From Candidatus Rokuibacteriota bacterium (GTDB lineage Bacteria > Methylomirabilota > Methylomirabilia > Rokubacteriales > CSP1-6): a stretch of DNA of 64,000 bases. The translations under genes were made by a program, and so were the position numbers. Under the pieces are notes generated by a model, which was not told where the DNA came from, ran no database searches, and saw nothing but the letters and a program-made list of their open reading frames with translations. The stretch covers positions 62,001 through 126,000 of the forward strand of contig JACQFL010000036.1 in assembly GCA_016200085.1 (NCBI GenBank), in the 5' to 3' direction. Of the stretch, positions 34,036-46,338 are shown piece by piece (position 1 is the stretch's first letter; the number at the start of each line of letters is the position of its first letter).

Positions 34036-34142
34036 CCGAGCGCTTCCGCGAGGCCGAGCACGAGCACCATGAGCCCGAGCATCGCGACGGCCGCGATGAC
34101 GACGACGTCGCACCGGCTGACGATCTCCGTGTACAGCTTCAT
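34032..34142 (-). CDS. 36-residue transmembrane microprotein
   Basis: A short ORF, part of a 60-codon track entry. The product is MKLYTEIVSRCD followed by one hydrophobic span (VVVIAAVAMLGLMVLVLGLAEAL). A perfect AGGAGG (34152-34157) lies about 9 bases before the ATG, and a sigma-54-type promoter lies 30 bases upstream. First gene of the operon. Function unknown. Confidence 0.6.
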   Translation of the reverse strand: MKLYTEIVSRCDVVVIAAVAMLGLMVLVLGLAEALG

Positions 34143-34171
34143 GGCTGCGATCCTCCTGCCCGACTCGTCAA

Positions 34172-34187
34172 GGCAGCGACGGTGCCA
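34172..34187 (-). promoter_or_regulatory. Sigma-54 (-24/-12) promoter of the small membrane-protein operon
   Basis: On the minus strand TGGCACC-GTCG-CTGCC matches TGGCACG-N4-TTGCW with the obligatory GG-N10-GC spacing. Transcription is expected near 34161, giving a leader of about 19 bases that contains AGGAGG. The gene for a sigma-54 AAA+ protein starts 105 bases away in the other direction. Confidence 0.7.
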
Positions 34188-34225
34188 GACGACGATCGTC
34201 ACGAAAACGATCACTTGAGGCTCGA

Positions 34226-34256
34226 GCGCTCTGGTGGATGCGCCTGGTGGTGGTGG
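34226..34256. promoter_or_regulatory. Candidate enhancer sites for the sigma-54 regulator
   Basis: On the minus strand CCACCAGAGCGC (34226-34237) and CCACCAGGCGC (34240-34250) repeat one motif, with extra CCACCA copies beside it. They lie 40-70 bases upstream of the -24 element. A matching CCACCAGGAGCGC lies at 41053-41065, upstream of the second sigma-54 promoter. Confidence 0.45.
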
Positions 34257-34291
34257 ATTCCTGAGCGGTGGCGGCAGTAAGATACGCGCGG

Positions 34292-38338
<4,047 letters not shown>

Positions 38339-38347
<9 letters not shown>

Positions 38348-38476
38348 GCGCGCGTCCGCCCGGCGCGCTTCCACGCTCACGAGGTCGACGCCGTGCTCGC
38401 GGGCCAGTCGGAGGATCTCCAGCCGCAGCGCTTCCGCGGCGTGCGGATCGAGCGGCAGGGCGAGCTCGATCCGCAC
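38339..38476 (-). CDS. Microprotein of about 45-51 residues
   Basis: The real coding part is the C-terminal half of a longer track ORF. From the GTG at 38476 it reads MRIELALPLDPHAAEALRLE and ends ARRADARSA, an amphipathic acidic helix pattern. A CTG at 38494 overlapping the upstream stop (CTGA) would add six residues and fit the coupled arrangement of this operon. It converges with the big regulator gene, overlapping it by 9 bases. No family recognised. Confidence 0.45.
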
Positions 38477-38490
38477 GTCCTCGCGGTCGC

Positions 38491-38655
38491 TCAGGGGTGC
38501 CGCTCCTTGTAGCGTTGCACGACCGCGCCCTTGAACTGCCGGGCGACCCTGGCCACCGCCGCCCTGAATTCCTTGATGTCCTTCGCCTTCCGCTTGCCCT
38601 TGAGGGTGATGGTGATCTTGTAGACCTCTTTGGGGTGCCGGGGGATCAGTGGCAT
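38491..38655 (-). CDS. 54-residue basic microprotein
   Basis: An ORF too short for the track: it starts MPLIPRHPKEVYKITITLKG and ends VVQRYKERHP, lysine/arginine-rich, with a beta strand then a helix (KDIKEFRAAVARVARQFKG). AAAGGAG stands 9 bases before the ATG. It follows the ATP-grasp gene by 19 bases on the same strand. It could be a substrate or partner of the ATP-grasp enzyme, or a small nucleic-acid-binding protein; nothing in the sequence decides. Confidence 0.6.
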   Translation of the reverse strand: MPLIPRHPKEVYKITITLKGKRKAKDIKEFRAAVARVARQFKGAVVQRYKERHP

Positions 38656-38674
38656 CGATGGCTCCTTTCATGGT

Positions 38675-39748
38675 TCAGCCTCGCGCGTCGATGATGCCCT
38701 CGAACAGCTCCTCGGCGGGGAAGACGCCCGGCAGCGTGTCGAGGTCGCGCAGACTGTAGCAGTCCTCGACGACGTCGTAGGGCTCCCCGATGTCCGGCGC
38801 CTCGCCGAGGGCCAGCCGGACGTAGGTGGTCGCGGTGTTGTGCTTGCCCGCGAGGTCCACGAGCGCGGTGCCGGAGGCGAAGCGCCCGGCGTTGATCTCG
38901 GTCACGCACGGCGTGCCGTCGGCCCGCGCCTTGAGATCGAGGTTGAAAGCGCCCGTCGCCGTGCGGTCGACGGCCGCCACCGACGCCCGGCACACCCGCG
39001 CGACCTCGGGCTCGTGCACGGTCTTCGAGAGTGCGGACACCGACGACATGCCGCTCGGGCTGTTGCCGGCGCCGAAGTACGAGAGCCGCTCGCACGTCTT
39101 CAGCAGCACGAGGCGGCCGGCGCGCCAGATCCCCTGGGCGAAGAAGTCGCGGCCGGGCAGGAGCTCCGAGAGCGTGAACGACGCCGGCCGGACCCCGCGC
39201 ATGTCCCGCCAGTACTCGATCCACGCGCGGGCCTGCGCCGCGCTGGCCACGGGCAGGGCGCCGCGCGAGCCGTGGCCTGTGCGGATCCGGCACCACACCC
39301 CCGCGTGGCGGCCGAGCTTCGCGAACGTCGCGTCCAGCGTGGCGAGCGACGTCACCGGATAGGTCTCGGCGACGGGCACGCCGGCCCGCGCGAGGGCGCG
39401 GGCGAGCGCGAGCTTGTCCTGGCAGAGCACCACCGCGTCGTGGCGGGGGAGGAAGAGCCGGCCGCGCAGGCGACGCCTCCGCGCGGAGAGGAGGCGGACC
39501 TCGGCGTCGGTGGTGGGGATCACGCAGTCGACGCGCTCGCGCGCGGCGAGGCGCGCGAGGGCGCCCACGAAGCGCGGGTCGTCGACGTCGTGGACGAGGA
39601 AGTTGCGCTCCGCTTCCGACTTCTTGAGCGCGAAGCGGTCGTGGTGACAGCCGAGCAGGCGCAGCTCACGATCGCCCGCCCGCAGGCTGCGCAGCAGGCT
39701 GTTGCCCGCGCCGCCGCCGGCGCCGGTGACGAGGACGGAGGCGCGCAC
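38675..39748 (-). CDS. ATP-grasp enzyme, CarB/PylC-like
   Basis: A 357-residue protein. An N-terminal Rossmann-like pre-ATP-grasp domain (SVLVTGAGGGAGNSLLRSLRA, about 4-24) precedes an ATP-grasp fold: VVLCQDKLALARALARAGVP (about 108-127), the nucleotide-binding RIRTGHGSRGALPV loop (about 152-165), and the metal-binding end FNLDLKARADGTPCVTEINAGRF (about 265-287). Such enzymes join a carboxylate to an amine using ATP; substrates are unknown. GTG start 5 bases after the metallopeptidase stop. The 733-residue track ORF is an upstream extension through the peptidase gene. Confidence 0.8.
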   Translation of the reverse strand: MRASVLVTGAGGGAGNSLLRSLRAGDRELRLLGCHHDRFALKKSEAERNFLVHDVDDPRFVGALARLAARERVDCVIPTTDAEVRLLSARRRRLRGRLFLPRHDAVVLCQDKLALARALARAGVPVAETYPVTSLATLDATFAKLGRHAGVWCRIRTGHGSRGALPVASAAQARAWIEYWRDMRGVRPASFTLSELLPGRDFFAQGIWRAGRLVLLKTCERLSYFGAGNSPSGMSSVSALSKTVHEPEVARVCRASVAAVDRTATGAFNLDLKARADGTPCVTEINAGRFASGTALVDLAGKHNTATTYVRLALGEAPDIGEPYDVVEDCYSLRDLDTLPGVFPAEELFEGIIDARG

Positions 39749-39753
39749 GCGGC

Positions 39754-40971
39754 TCAGCGGGGGACCTTGATCCCGCGGTTGCGAAAGGCCCAGCGCAGGA
39801 GGCCGCGGTGGCTGCCGTAGCGGTCGGCGGCGACGAGGGCGGCCACCGCCGAGGCGTACGACACCACCGTGCCGCCGAGGGCGTGCCAGGCGGCCGCGAG
39901 CAGCCGCGCGAACTCGTCGCGCGCGTCGAGCAGCGACTCGCGCGCGGCCGCGCCCGGCCGCCCGGGCAGCCGGCGCTCGATCTCGGCGAGCACCCGCCGT
40001 GGGCCTCGCGCCAGGGCCGCCCGGCGATCGGGCACCAGTCCCCGATCCATCAGCCGGCCGGCGTAGAGGCCGCAGAGCACGTCGTAGGCGGCGCCGGAGA
40101 AGGCCAGGGAGTAGGTGTGCTTGTCGCCCCGCCGGCGGGCGCGGCGCAGCCCCGACAGCCGGCGGCCGTTGAAGAGCACGCGCGCGGGACGGCCCGCGGG
40201 CAGGCTCCGCTCGGCCAGGCGGGACAGCGTGTTGTCGGAGAACAGGCGGCCCCGGGTGGCGGCGAAGATCCGGTTGACCTCGCCGTCGAAGTTGAGCGAG
40301 GCGACGGCGGCCACGAGGTCCGCGCACGCTTCCTCGTGGGCCCGGTGCTCGAGGGTCTTGCGCCGCTCGGGCAGGTTCCCGATCACGCCCTTGAGCAGGA
40401 CGTGGCCCATCTCGTGCGCGATGGCGTCGAAGTTCTCGGCGAAGGGATCGGCGCGATCGGGCGGCTCGTGGCCCGCGTCGAAGCGCGGAAAGCCGTACTC
40501 GACGTAGCCGGGCCCCGACCAGGAGTTGTCGGACTCCACGTGCGGAATGACCTCGAGACAGACCGGTTCCCGCACGCCATAGACCCAGGAGAGACGGTGT
40601 CCGAAGTGGTGCTCCCAGATCGCGTGCACCGACTTCAGCACCGCGAAGACGTTCGCCGAGTCGACGCCGGCGGCGCTGGGCGCGAGGCGGTCGTAGTGGC
40701 CGTTCGCGTCGGGACGGGGCGCGCCCGCCGTCCGCCCCCGGTAAGGCGGGCGCGCCCGGAAGCGGACGGCGTCGGCGTCTTCGACGCGGTAGGTCTTCTT
40801 GCCGATCGCGTCCACGACGCGAAGCTCCGCATCCGCGGGGCCGCGCCTGATCCGTCGGGGGAGCGTGTCGACCCACACGACCTCGCGGGCGCCGCGCTGG
40901 ACGTGCCGCTCCTGCAGCCAGATGACGAAGCGCGTTCCGCGTCGCGGAAGAACGTTCGCCGTCCTTGGCAT
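39754..40971 (-). CDS. Zinc metallopeptidase-like protein (HExxH gluzincin)
   Basis: A 405-residue protein with the zinc motif AHEMGHVLLKG (His-Glu-x-x-His, about residues 185-195) and a downstream glutamate in EEACADLVAA (about 213-222), the thermolysin-like gluzincin pattern. No signal peptide is evident. It is the first gene of the operon peptidase, ATP-grasp, 54-residue, 45-residue genes. A TTGACA-N17-TAGATT promoter and a GAGGGAG site support the ATG at 40971. Target unknown. Confidence 0.8.
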   Translation of the reverse strand: MPRTANVLPRRGTRFVIWLQERHVQRGAREVVWVDTLPRRIRRGPADAELRVVDAIGKKTYRVEDADAVRFRARPPYRGRTAGAPRPDANGHYDRLAPSAAGVDSANVFAVLKSVHAIWEHHFGHRLSWVYGVREPVCLEVIPHVESDNSWSGPGYVEYGFPRFDAGHEPPDRADPFAENFDAIAHEMGHVLLKGVIGNLPERRKTLEHRAHEEACADLVAAVASLNFDGEVNRIFAATRGRLFSDNTLSRLAERSLPAGRPARVLFNGRRLSGLRRARRRGDKHTYSLAFSGAAYDVLCGLYAGRLMDRGLVPDRRAALARGPRRVLAEIERRLPGRPGAAARESLLDARDEFARLLAAAWHALGGTVVSYASAVAALVAADRYGSHRGLLRWAFRNRGIKVPR

Positions 40972-41007
40972 GTCGTGGCGCTCCCTCGCCGCTGCGACCT
41001 GCGCCGG

Positions 41008-41036
41008 AATCTAGGCGTCGCGCTCGGGGTTGTCAA
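41008..41036 (-). promoter_or_regulatory. Sigma-70 promoter of the metallopeptidase operon
   Basis: Perfect TTGACA (41031-41036), 17-base spacer, TAGATT (41008-41013). Transcription would begin near 41001, about 30 bases before the ATG. Confidence 0.65.
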
Positions 41037-41052
41037 GGAGCACGGGGCGTCA

Positions 41053-41065
41053 CCACCAGGAGCGC
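41053..41065 (+). promoter_or_regulatory. CCACCAGGAGCGC motif shared with the other sigma-54 locus
   Basis: CCACCAGGAGCGC ends 9 bases before the -24 element at 41075. Related CCACCAG(A)GCGC copies flank the sigma-54 promoter at 34172-34187. Confidence 0.4.
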
Positions 41066-41074
41066 GAGGCGTCC

Positions 41075-41090
41075 TGGTACGCCGCTTGCC
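41075..41090 (+). promoter_or_regulatory. Sigma-54 (-24/-12) promoter upstream of paralogue 2
   Basis: TGGTACG-CCGC-TTGCC matches TGGCACG-N4-TTGCW at all but two positions and has the exact GG-N10-GC spacing. Expected start near 41101. A long GC-rich hairpin (GGCGCCGGC...GCCGGCGCC) lies between it and the coding start. Confidence 0.7.
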
Positions 41091-41167
41091 TTCTTGGTGG
41101 CGCGGCGCCGGCGGCCGGTGGAACGCCGGCCGGCGCCGGAGCGGGAGGACGGAATATCAGCACGTTA

Positions 41168-44100
41168 GTGACCGGGCCGCAACGGATCGATGGTGGTGGT
41201 GGTGGAGGCGCCGTGGCGGTGCTCGCCGATCGCCGTCGCGCGCGGAGCACCTCGCAAGCCCTCGACCTCCTGGTCGGCGAGAGCCGTGCCATCGTGGCGG
41301 TCAAGGAGAAGATCGCGCGGCTGTTCCCGCACCACGCCGTGCCGCGTCGTCCGCCGCCGGTGCTCATCACCGGCGAGACCGGAACCGGCAAGGGCCTGCT
41401 CGCGCGGGTGATCCACGCCGTGGGGGCGCGCGCCGAGGGGCCGTTCGTCGACGTCAACTGCGCCGCCATCCCCGAGACCCTCCTCGAGGCCGAGCTGTTC
41501 GGCTTCGAGCGCGGGGCGTTCACCGACGCGCGCCAGGGCAAGCCCGGGCTCTTCCAGGCCGCGCACCGTGGCGCCATCTTCCTCGACGAGATCGGCCTGC
41601 TGCCGGAAGCGCTGCAGTCCAAGCTGCTGACCGTGCTCGAGGAGCGCACGGTGCGCCGGCTCGGCGCGACGCGCAGCGAGCCCGTCGACGTGATGGTTCT
41701 GAGCGCGACCAACGAGGACCTCGCCGCCGCGGTGCGGGCGCGCCGCTTTCGCGCCGACCTCTACCATCGCCTGGCCGTCCTCGCCATCGAGCTGCCGGCG
41801 CTGCGCGAGCGCGACGGCGACGTCCTGCTCCTCGCCGACCGCTTTCTCGCCGGGGTGTGCGCCGACTACGGTCTGTCGCCGAAGTCGCTCGGTCCCGCCG
41901 CGCGCGCCGCGCTCGCGGTCCACGCCTGGCCCGGCAACGTGCGGGAGCTGGCCAACGTCATCGAGCGCGCGGCGCTGCTCGCCCAGGACGCCGTCATCGA
42001 CGTCGCCGCGCTGGGGCTCGGCGCCCCGGGCGCGCCGGCCGCCGAGCCGCCACGCCCGGCCGGCGAGCGCACCCTGCGCGAGGCCGTCGGCGACGTCGAG
42101 CGCGAGCGGCTGCTCGCCGCGCTGGAGGACACGGGCTGGAACGTCTCGCGCGCGGCCGTGCGGCTCGGGCTGTCCCGCAACTCCATCCGGTACCGGCTGG
42201 ACAAGTACGGCCTCGCCCGCGGCACGCCGCCGGGGGCACGGCCGCGTGCGGGCGCGGCCAGGCCGCCGGTGGCGCCGCGCGGGGTCGCCGACGAGCCCCG
42301 GGCGCCGCGCGTGCTGCGCTGGCAGCGGCGGCGGCTCGCGCTCCTGCGCGCGGTGGCGGCGGACTCGCCGGCCGCGCGCGGAGCGCTTCCCGTCGAGGTC
42401 CTCGTCGAGAAGGTGCAGAGCTTCGGCGGGCGCGTCCTCGAGCTCGGCCGCTCGGGGCTCATCGGCGTCTTCGGGCTCGACCCGATCGAGGAGGCGCCGC
42501 GGAGCGCGGCGCTGGCGGCGACGGCCATCGTCAAGGCCGCCGAGCACCACCACCGCGCCACCGGGGCGGGGACCGGGGTCCGCGTGGGCCTGCACGCCGA
42601 CCAGCTCCTCGTCGGTCACCTCGACGGCGTGCCGTCGCTCGACAGCGAGTCGCGGCGGGCGGCCATCGAGATCCTCGAGCGCGTGGTGGCGGTGGCGCCC
42701 CCCGACGTCATCGCGCTGAGCTCGGGCGCGGCGGCCCTCGTCGAGCGGCGCTTCGACGTGGTGCCCCTGGCGTCAGGCGAGAACGGCGTCGGCCCGGTCT
42801 ACCGCCTCGCGGGCCGCGAGCGGGCCGGCCTCGACGTCGAGGGGCGGATGACACCGTTCGCGGGACGGCGGCACGAGGCGGCGCTCCTCGACGCCGTCCT
42901 GGCCACGGCGACGACGGGCCGCGGGCAGATCGTGGGGATCGTCGGCGAGGCCGGCATCGGCAAGTCGCGCCTCCTCCACGAGTTCCGGCAGAGCCTCGCC
43001 GGCCGCGGCGTGACGTATCTCGCGGGCCAGTGCGTGTCCTATGGCGCGGCCACGCCGTACCTGCCGGCGCTGGAGATGCTGCGCGACGCCTGCCGGCTGA
43101 CCGAGGCCGACACCCCCGAGTCGACCGCGGAGAAGCTGCGCTGGCACCTCACGGAGATCGGGATGGACGCTCCCGAGGCGGCGCCGTACCTGCTGCGCCT
43201 GCTCGGGGTGCGCGAGGGCACCGAGCGGCTCGCGCCGCTCACGCCCGAAGCGGTGACGACGCGGACGTTCGACGTGCTGAGGGAGATGGCGCTCGCGGGA
43301 AGCCGGCGCCGGCCGCTCGTGCTCGCCGTGGAGAACCTCCACTGGATCGACGCATCGACCGAAGCGTACTTCGGCGCCCTGGCCGACAGCCTCGCCGGCG
43401 CCCCCATCCTCCTGGTGTGCACGTTCCGTCCCGGCCGCCGCCCGGCGTGGATGGACCGCTCGTACGCCACCCAGGTCGCGCTCGCCCCGCTGTCACGCGA
43501 GGACAGTCTCGCCGTCGTGCGGTCCCTGCCCCAGGCGAGCGCGATCCCGCCGGCGCTCGCCGACGTGATCGTCGACAAGGCCGACGGCAACCCGTTCTTC
43601 CTGGAGGAGCTCGGTCGCGTGGTCGCGCAGCGTCCCGGGGCGGAGGAGTCGATCGAGATTCCCGGCACGCTCCAGGACGTGCTCCTGGCGCGCATGGATC
43701 GGCTGGCTCCCGAGACGCGCCGGCTGCTCCAGGTCAGCGCGGTGGTCGGGCGCGAGGGGCCCGTCCGCCTGCTCGAAGCGGTGTGGGACGGCGAGGGCGT
43801 GGCCGCGCCCCTCGGCGAGCTGAAGCGGCTCGAGTTCCTCGACGAGCGGCTCCGGGGCGAGGAGACGAGCTTCGTCTTCCGCCACGTGTTGACCCACGAG
43901 GTGGCGTACGAGAGCCTGCTGCCCGCCGAGCGCGCCCAGCTGCACGCGGCCGTGGGCCGGGTGCTCGAGGAGACGCACGCGGGACGGCTGGACGAGGCGT
44001 CGGGAACGCTCGCGCACCACTTCTCGCGCGCGGGCGACGCGGCCCGCGCGGTCGAGTACCTCCGCCGGTTCGCCGACGGCGCCGCGCGCAGCTACGCCCA

Positions 44101-45184
44101 TGCCGAGGCGGTCACCTCCTTGCGCGCGGCACGGGCCCACGCCGAGCGCCTGCCGGCCGGCCGCGACGCCGTGCTCGCCGACCTCGTGCTGCGGGAGGGC
44201 CGCTCGCTGCATTTCCTGGGACGGTTCGCCGAGAACCGCGAGCTGCTGGCGCAGCACGCCGCGCTCGTGGCGCGGCTCGCCTCGCCCGCGGCGAACGGCC
44301 ACTATCACCTCCTGGCCGGCCTGACGGCGAGCCACCTGGGCGACCCGGAAGCCGCGGCGGAGAGCGCCTCGCTCGCGATCGCGGCCGCGGGCGCGTGCGG
44401 CGATACCCGGACCCTGGGACGCGCGCACGTCCTCGTCGGCGTGGGCACGCTGTGGTCGGGACGGCTGCGCGAGGGCCTCGAGCACTGCCGCGCAGCGACG
44501 GCGGTCCTGGACGCGGCCCAGGACCCGAGCTGGCTCGGCCAGGCGCACTACGTGACCGGCCTCTTGCATTTCATGCGCGGCGAGTTCCCGGAGGCCCTGG
44601 CCGCCGAGGCGGAGGCCGACGCCATCGGCGCCGCCGCGGGCGACCGCCGCCTCCGCACCCACGCCGCCTGGACGACGGGCCTCGTGGAGGTCTACGGCGG
44701 GCGCCCGGCCGAGGGGATTGCGTGCTGTCAGCGTGCCGTCGAGGCCGCGCCGGACTCCTTCAGCGCCGCCGCCGCGGAGAGCTTCCTCGGCTGCGCCCTC
44801 AAGGAGGCCGGGCGCTTCGACGAGGCGATCGAGCGGCTCGAGGCGGCGGCCCGTCGCCTGGAGCGGTTCCGCTTCCGCCAGCAGCAAGGACTGGCCACGG
44901 CCTGGCTCTCCGAAGCGCTGCTCGGCGCCGGCGACGCCGCCCGCGCGGCGAGCGCCGCCGCCCGTGCGGTGGAGATCACGGACGAGGCGCGCTACGCGGC
45001 AGGCGCCGCCGTCGCCCGCCGCGCCGTCGGCCGCGCCGCGCTGGCCCGCGGCGACGCCCCAACGGCGGTGACCGCGCTGCAGGACGCGCTCGCCCGCTTC
45101 CAGTCAATGGAGATGGCGTACGAAGCCGCTCGCACCGAACACGCCCTCACCGAGGCCCTCGTCGCGACGCTGAATCATTCGTGA
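41168..45184 (+). CDS. Sigma-54 AAA+ activator fused to HTH, pseudo-cyclase, STAND ATPase and TPR (paralogue 2)
   Basis: A protein of about 1,338 residues with the same order of domains as the one at 34292: AAA+ with GETGTGKG (69-76) and GAFTDA (116-121), Fis-type HTH (about 322-350, WNVSRAAVRLGLSRNSIRYRLD), degenerate cyclase-like domain (LGRSGLIGVFG), second P-loop GEAGIGKS (593-600) with VENLHWIDAS, and TPR-like helices. The two are clearly paralogous throughout. Start uncertain: the GTG at 41168 is the first after the sigma-54 promoter; GTGs at 41213 and 41219 remove a six-glycine stretch coded by GGTGGTGGTGGTGGA. Two hairpins follow the stop. Confidence 0.82.
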   Translation: MTGPQRIDGGGGGGAVAVLADRRRARSTSQALDLLVGESRAIVAVKEKIARLFPHHAVPRRPPPVLITGETGTGKGLLARVIHAVGARAEGPFVDVNCAAIPETLLEAELFGFERGAFTDARQGKPGLFQAAHRGAIFLDEIGLLPEALQSKLLTVLEERTVRRLGATRSEPVDVMVLSATNEDLAAAVRARRFRADLYHRLAVLAIELPALRERDGDVLLLADRFLAGVCADYGLSPKSLGPAARAALAVHAWPGNVRELANVIERAALLAQDAVIDVAALGLGAPGAPAAEPPRPAGERTLREAVGDVERERLLAALEDTGWNVSRAAVRLGLSRNSIRYRLDKYGLARGTPPGARPRAGAARPPVAPRGVADEPRAPRVLRWQRRRLALLRAVAADSPAARGALPVEVLVEKVQSFGGRVLELGRSGLIGVFGLDPIEEAPRSAALAATAIVKAAEHHHRATGAGTGVRVGLHADQLLVGHLDGVPSLDSESRRAAIEILERVVAVAPPDVIALSSGAAALVERRFDVVPLASGENGVGPVYRLAGRERAGLDVEGRMTPFAGRRHEAALLDAVLATATTGRGQIVGIVGEAGIGKSRLLHEFRQSLAGRGVTYLAGQCVSYGAATPYLPALEMLRDACRLTEADTPESTAEKLRWHLTEIGMDAPEAAPYLLRLLGVREGTERLAPLTPEAVTTRTFDVLREMALAGSRRRPLVLAVENLHWIDASTEAYFGALADSLAGAPILLVCTFRPGRRPAWMDRSYATQVALAPLSREDSLAVVRSLPQASAIPPALADVIVDKADGNPFFLEELGRVVAQRPGAEESIEIPGTLQDVLLARMDRLAPETRRLLQVSAVVGREGPVRLLEAVWDGEGVAAPLGELKRLEFLDERLRGEETSFVFRHVLTHEVAYESLLPAERAQLHAAVGRVLEETHAGRLDEASGTLAHHFSRAGDAARAVEYLRRFADGAARSYAHAEAVTSLRAARAHAERLPAGRDAVLADLVLREGRSLHFLGRFAENRELLAQHAALVARLASPAANGHYHLLAGLTASHLGDPEAAAESASLAIAAAGACGDTRTLGRAHVLVGVGTLWSGRLREGLEHCRAATAVLDAAQDPSWLGQAHYVTGLLHFMRGEFPEALAAEAEADAIGAAAGDRRLRTHAAWTTGLVEVYGGRPAEGIACCQRAVEAAPDSFSAAAAESFLGCALKEAGRFDEAIERLEAAARRLERFRFRQQQGLATAWLSEALLGAGDAARAASAAARAVEITDEARYAAGAAVARRAVGRAALARGDAPTAVTALQDALARFQSMEMAYEAARTEHALTEALVATLNHS

Positions 45185-45189
45185 TTCGA

Positions 45190-45208
45190 GCGCCGGCTTC
45201 GCCGGCGC
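45190..45208 (+). terminator. Hairpin after paralogue 2
   Basis: GCGCCGGC and GCCGGCGC form an 8-bp stem around TTC, five bases after the stop, followed by AATCCTGTTGTTT. Confidence 0.6.
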
Positions 45209-45237
45209 AATCCTGTTGTTTCCTGGGGGCGGCTCGG

Positions 45238-45258
45238 AGGGGGCCGTCGAGGCCCCCT
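45238..45258. terminator. Hairpin between convergent genes
   Basis: AGGGGGCC/GGCCCCCT around GTCGA, 6 bases before the Rieske gene stop; it can serve either strand. Confidence 0.5.
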
Positions 45259-45264
45259 TCGAAA

Positions 45265-46338
45265 TTAACTCCGCCAGCGGAGGGTGACGGGCTCGGGGAT
45301 CGGGTGCTTCATCGGCCCGCCGGTGCGGCGCGCCTCGAGGAGCGCGGCCTTGAGCTCGAAGTACCACTTCGCTGGTCGATCGGCGTCGTCGATCAGCGTC
45401 ATGTGCGGGGCGTGGCGGAGACCGACGGCCTGCCGGACGATGACGTCGCGGTCCTGCCCGAGGAAGACCTTCGCGAAGGCGCGGAAGATCGAGACGAAGA
45501 ACGGCACGGACCGGAACACGTTCCAGGCCGCGCAGAAGTCGATCCGGCTCTCGCCGGTCCTCACGGGCGTCACCACCGCGCGGCTCGAGAACCAGTACGC
45601 CCCGCAGCGGATCGTCTCGATGCGCGTGCTCGGCAGCGTGAACTCGATGGTGGTGACCACGGGCTGCCGATAGACTTTCAGGAGCTTGTACGGCGCGCTG
45701 TTCGCCGACGGCGCGTGACCCTGGATGCGGAAGCCCTCCTCGATCGGCTCGATGACCCGGGCCTTCTCGTGGATGCTGTCGCGCCGGCGCCAGAACCACG
45801 ACGCGTGCACGAACGGCCCGTGGGCGGGATCGATCAGGCCGATGACCCCGTGATCGACGCCGCAGGGAATGTCCACGCTGAGGTGCGTGATCCGATAGCG
45901 CCGGCCGAACACCGGCAGCCGGGGGACGGGCGGCCGGGCCTCGTCGCCGGCCTCCGGCTCCGGCACGTGGACCCAGACGGACCCGTCGGCCTCCGCCGCC
46001 GGGAGCGCACGGGCGAAGAGGCGGTCGACCCTCAGGCGCGCGCCGGCGGCCAGCGACGGGATGGTGCGGCATTGCCCGCTGACCGGCTCGAAGCGCCAGC
46101 CGTGATAGCAGCACTCGACCTCGCGCCCGTCGAACGTCCCCGCGGACAGGGGCATGCCGCGATGCGGGCACGCGTCTTCGAGCGCCCACGGCTGCCCCTC
46201 GGTGGTGCGTCCGAGGACGAGCGGCAAGCCGAGCAGCGTGGTGGTGCGCACCGCGCGCCCGCGGATCGCCGCGCTCGGCAGCGCGGGGTACCAGAAGCCA
46301 CGCAGCATCTCGTCGCCGTCAGGGTCAGGCCGGCTCAC
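45265..46338 (-). CDS. Rieske [2Fe-2S] ring-hydroxylating/demethylating oxygenase
   Basis: A 357-residue oxygenase subunit. The Rieske cluster motif is complete: CPHRGMPLS (about 57-65) and CYHGWRFEP (about 77-85). The C-terminal catalytic domain has the mononuclear-iron pattern around DIPCGVDHGVIGLIDPAHGPFVH. The size and motif spacing resemble VanA-type demethylases or steroid/aromatic oxygenases. No reductase or ferredoxin gene is adjacent. GTG start overlapping the DinB stop (GTGA). Confidence 0.88.
   Translation of the reverse strand: MSRPDPDGDEMLRGFWYPALPSAAIRGRAVRTTTLLGLPLVLGRTTEGQPWALEDACPHRGMPLSAGTFDGREVECCYHGWRFEPVSGQCRTIPSLAAGARLRVDRLFARALPAAEADGSVWVHVPEPEAGDEARPPVPRLPVFGRRYRITHLSVDIPCGVDHGVIGLIDPAHGPFVHASWFWRRRDSIHEKARVIEPIEEGFRIQGHAPSANSAPYKLLKVYRQPVVTTIEFTLPSTRIETIRCGAYWFSSRAVVTPVRTGESRIDFCAAWNVFRSVPFFVSIFRAFAKVFLGQDRDVIVRQAVGLRHAPHMTLIDDADRPAKWYFELKAALLEARRTGGPMKHPIPEPVTLRWRS

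Noticed and set aside
34143-34291. Sigma-54 promoter on the plus strand for paralogue 1
   Set aside because: No GG-N10-GC with adequate flanks was found in that direction; a TAAGAT -10 close to the ATG is the better candidate.
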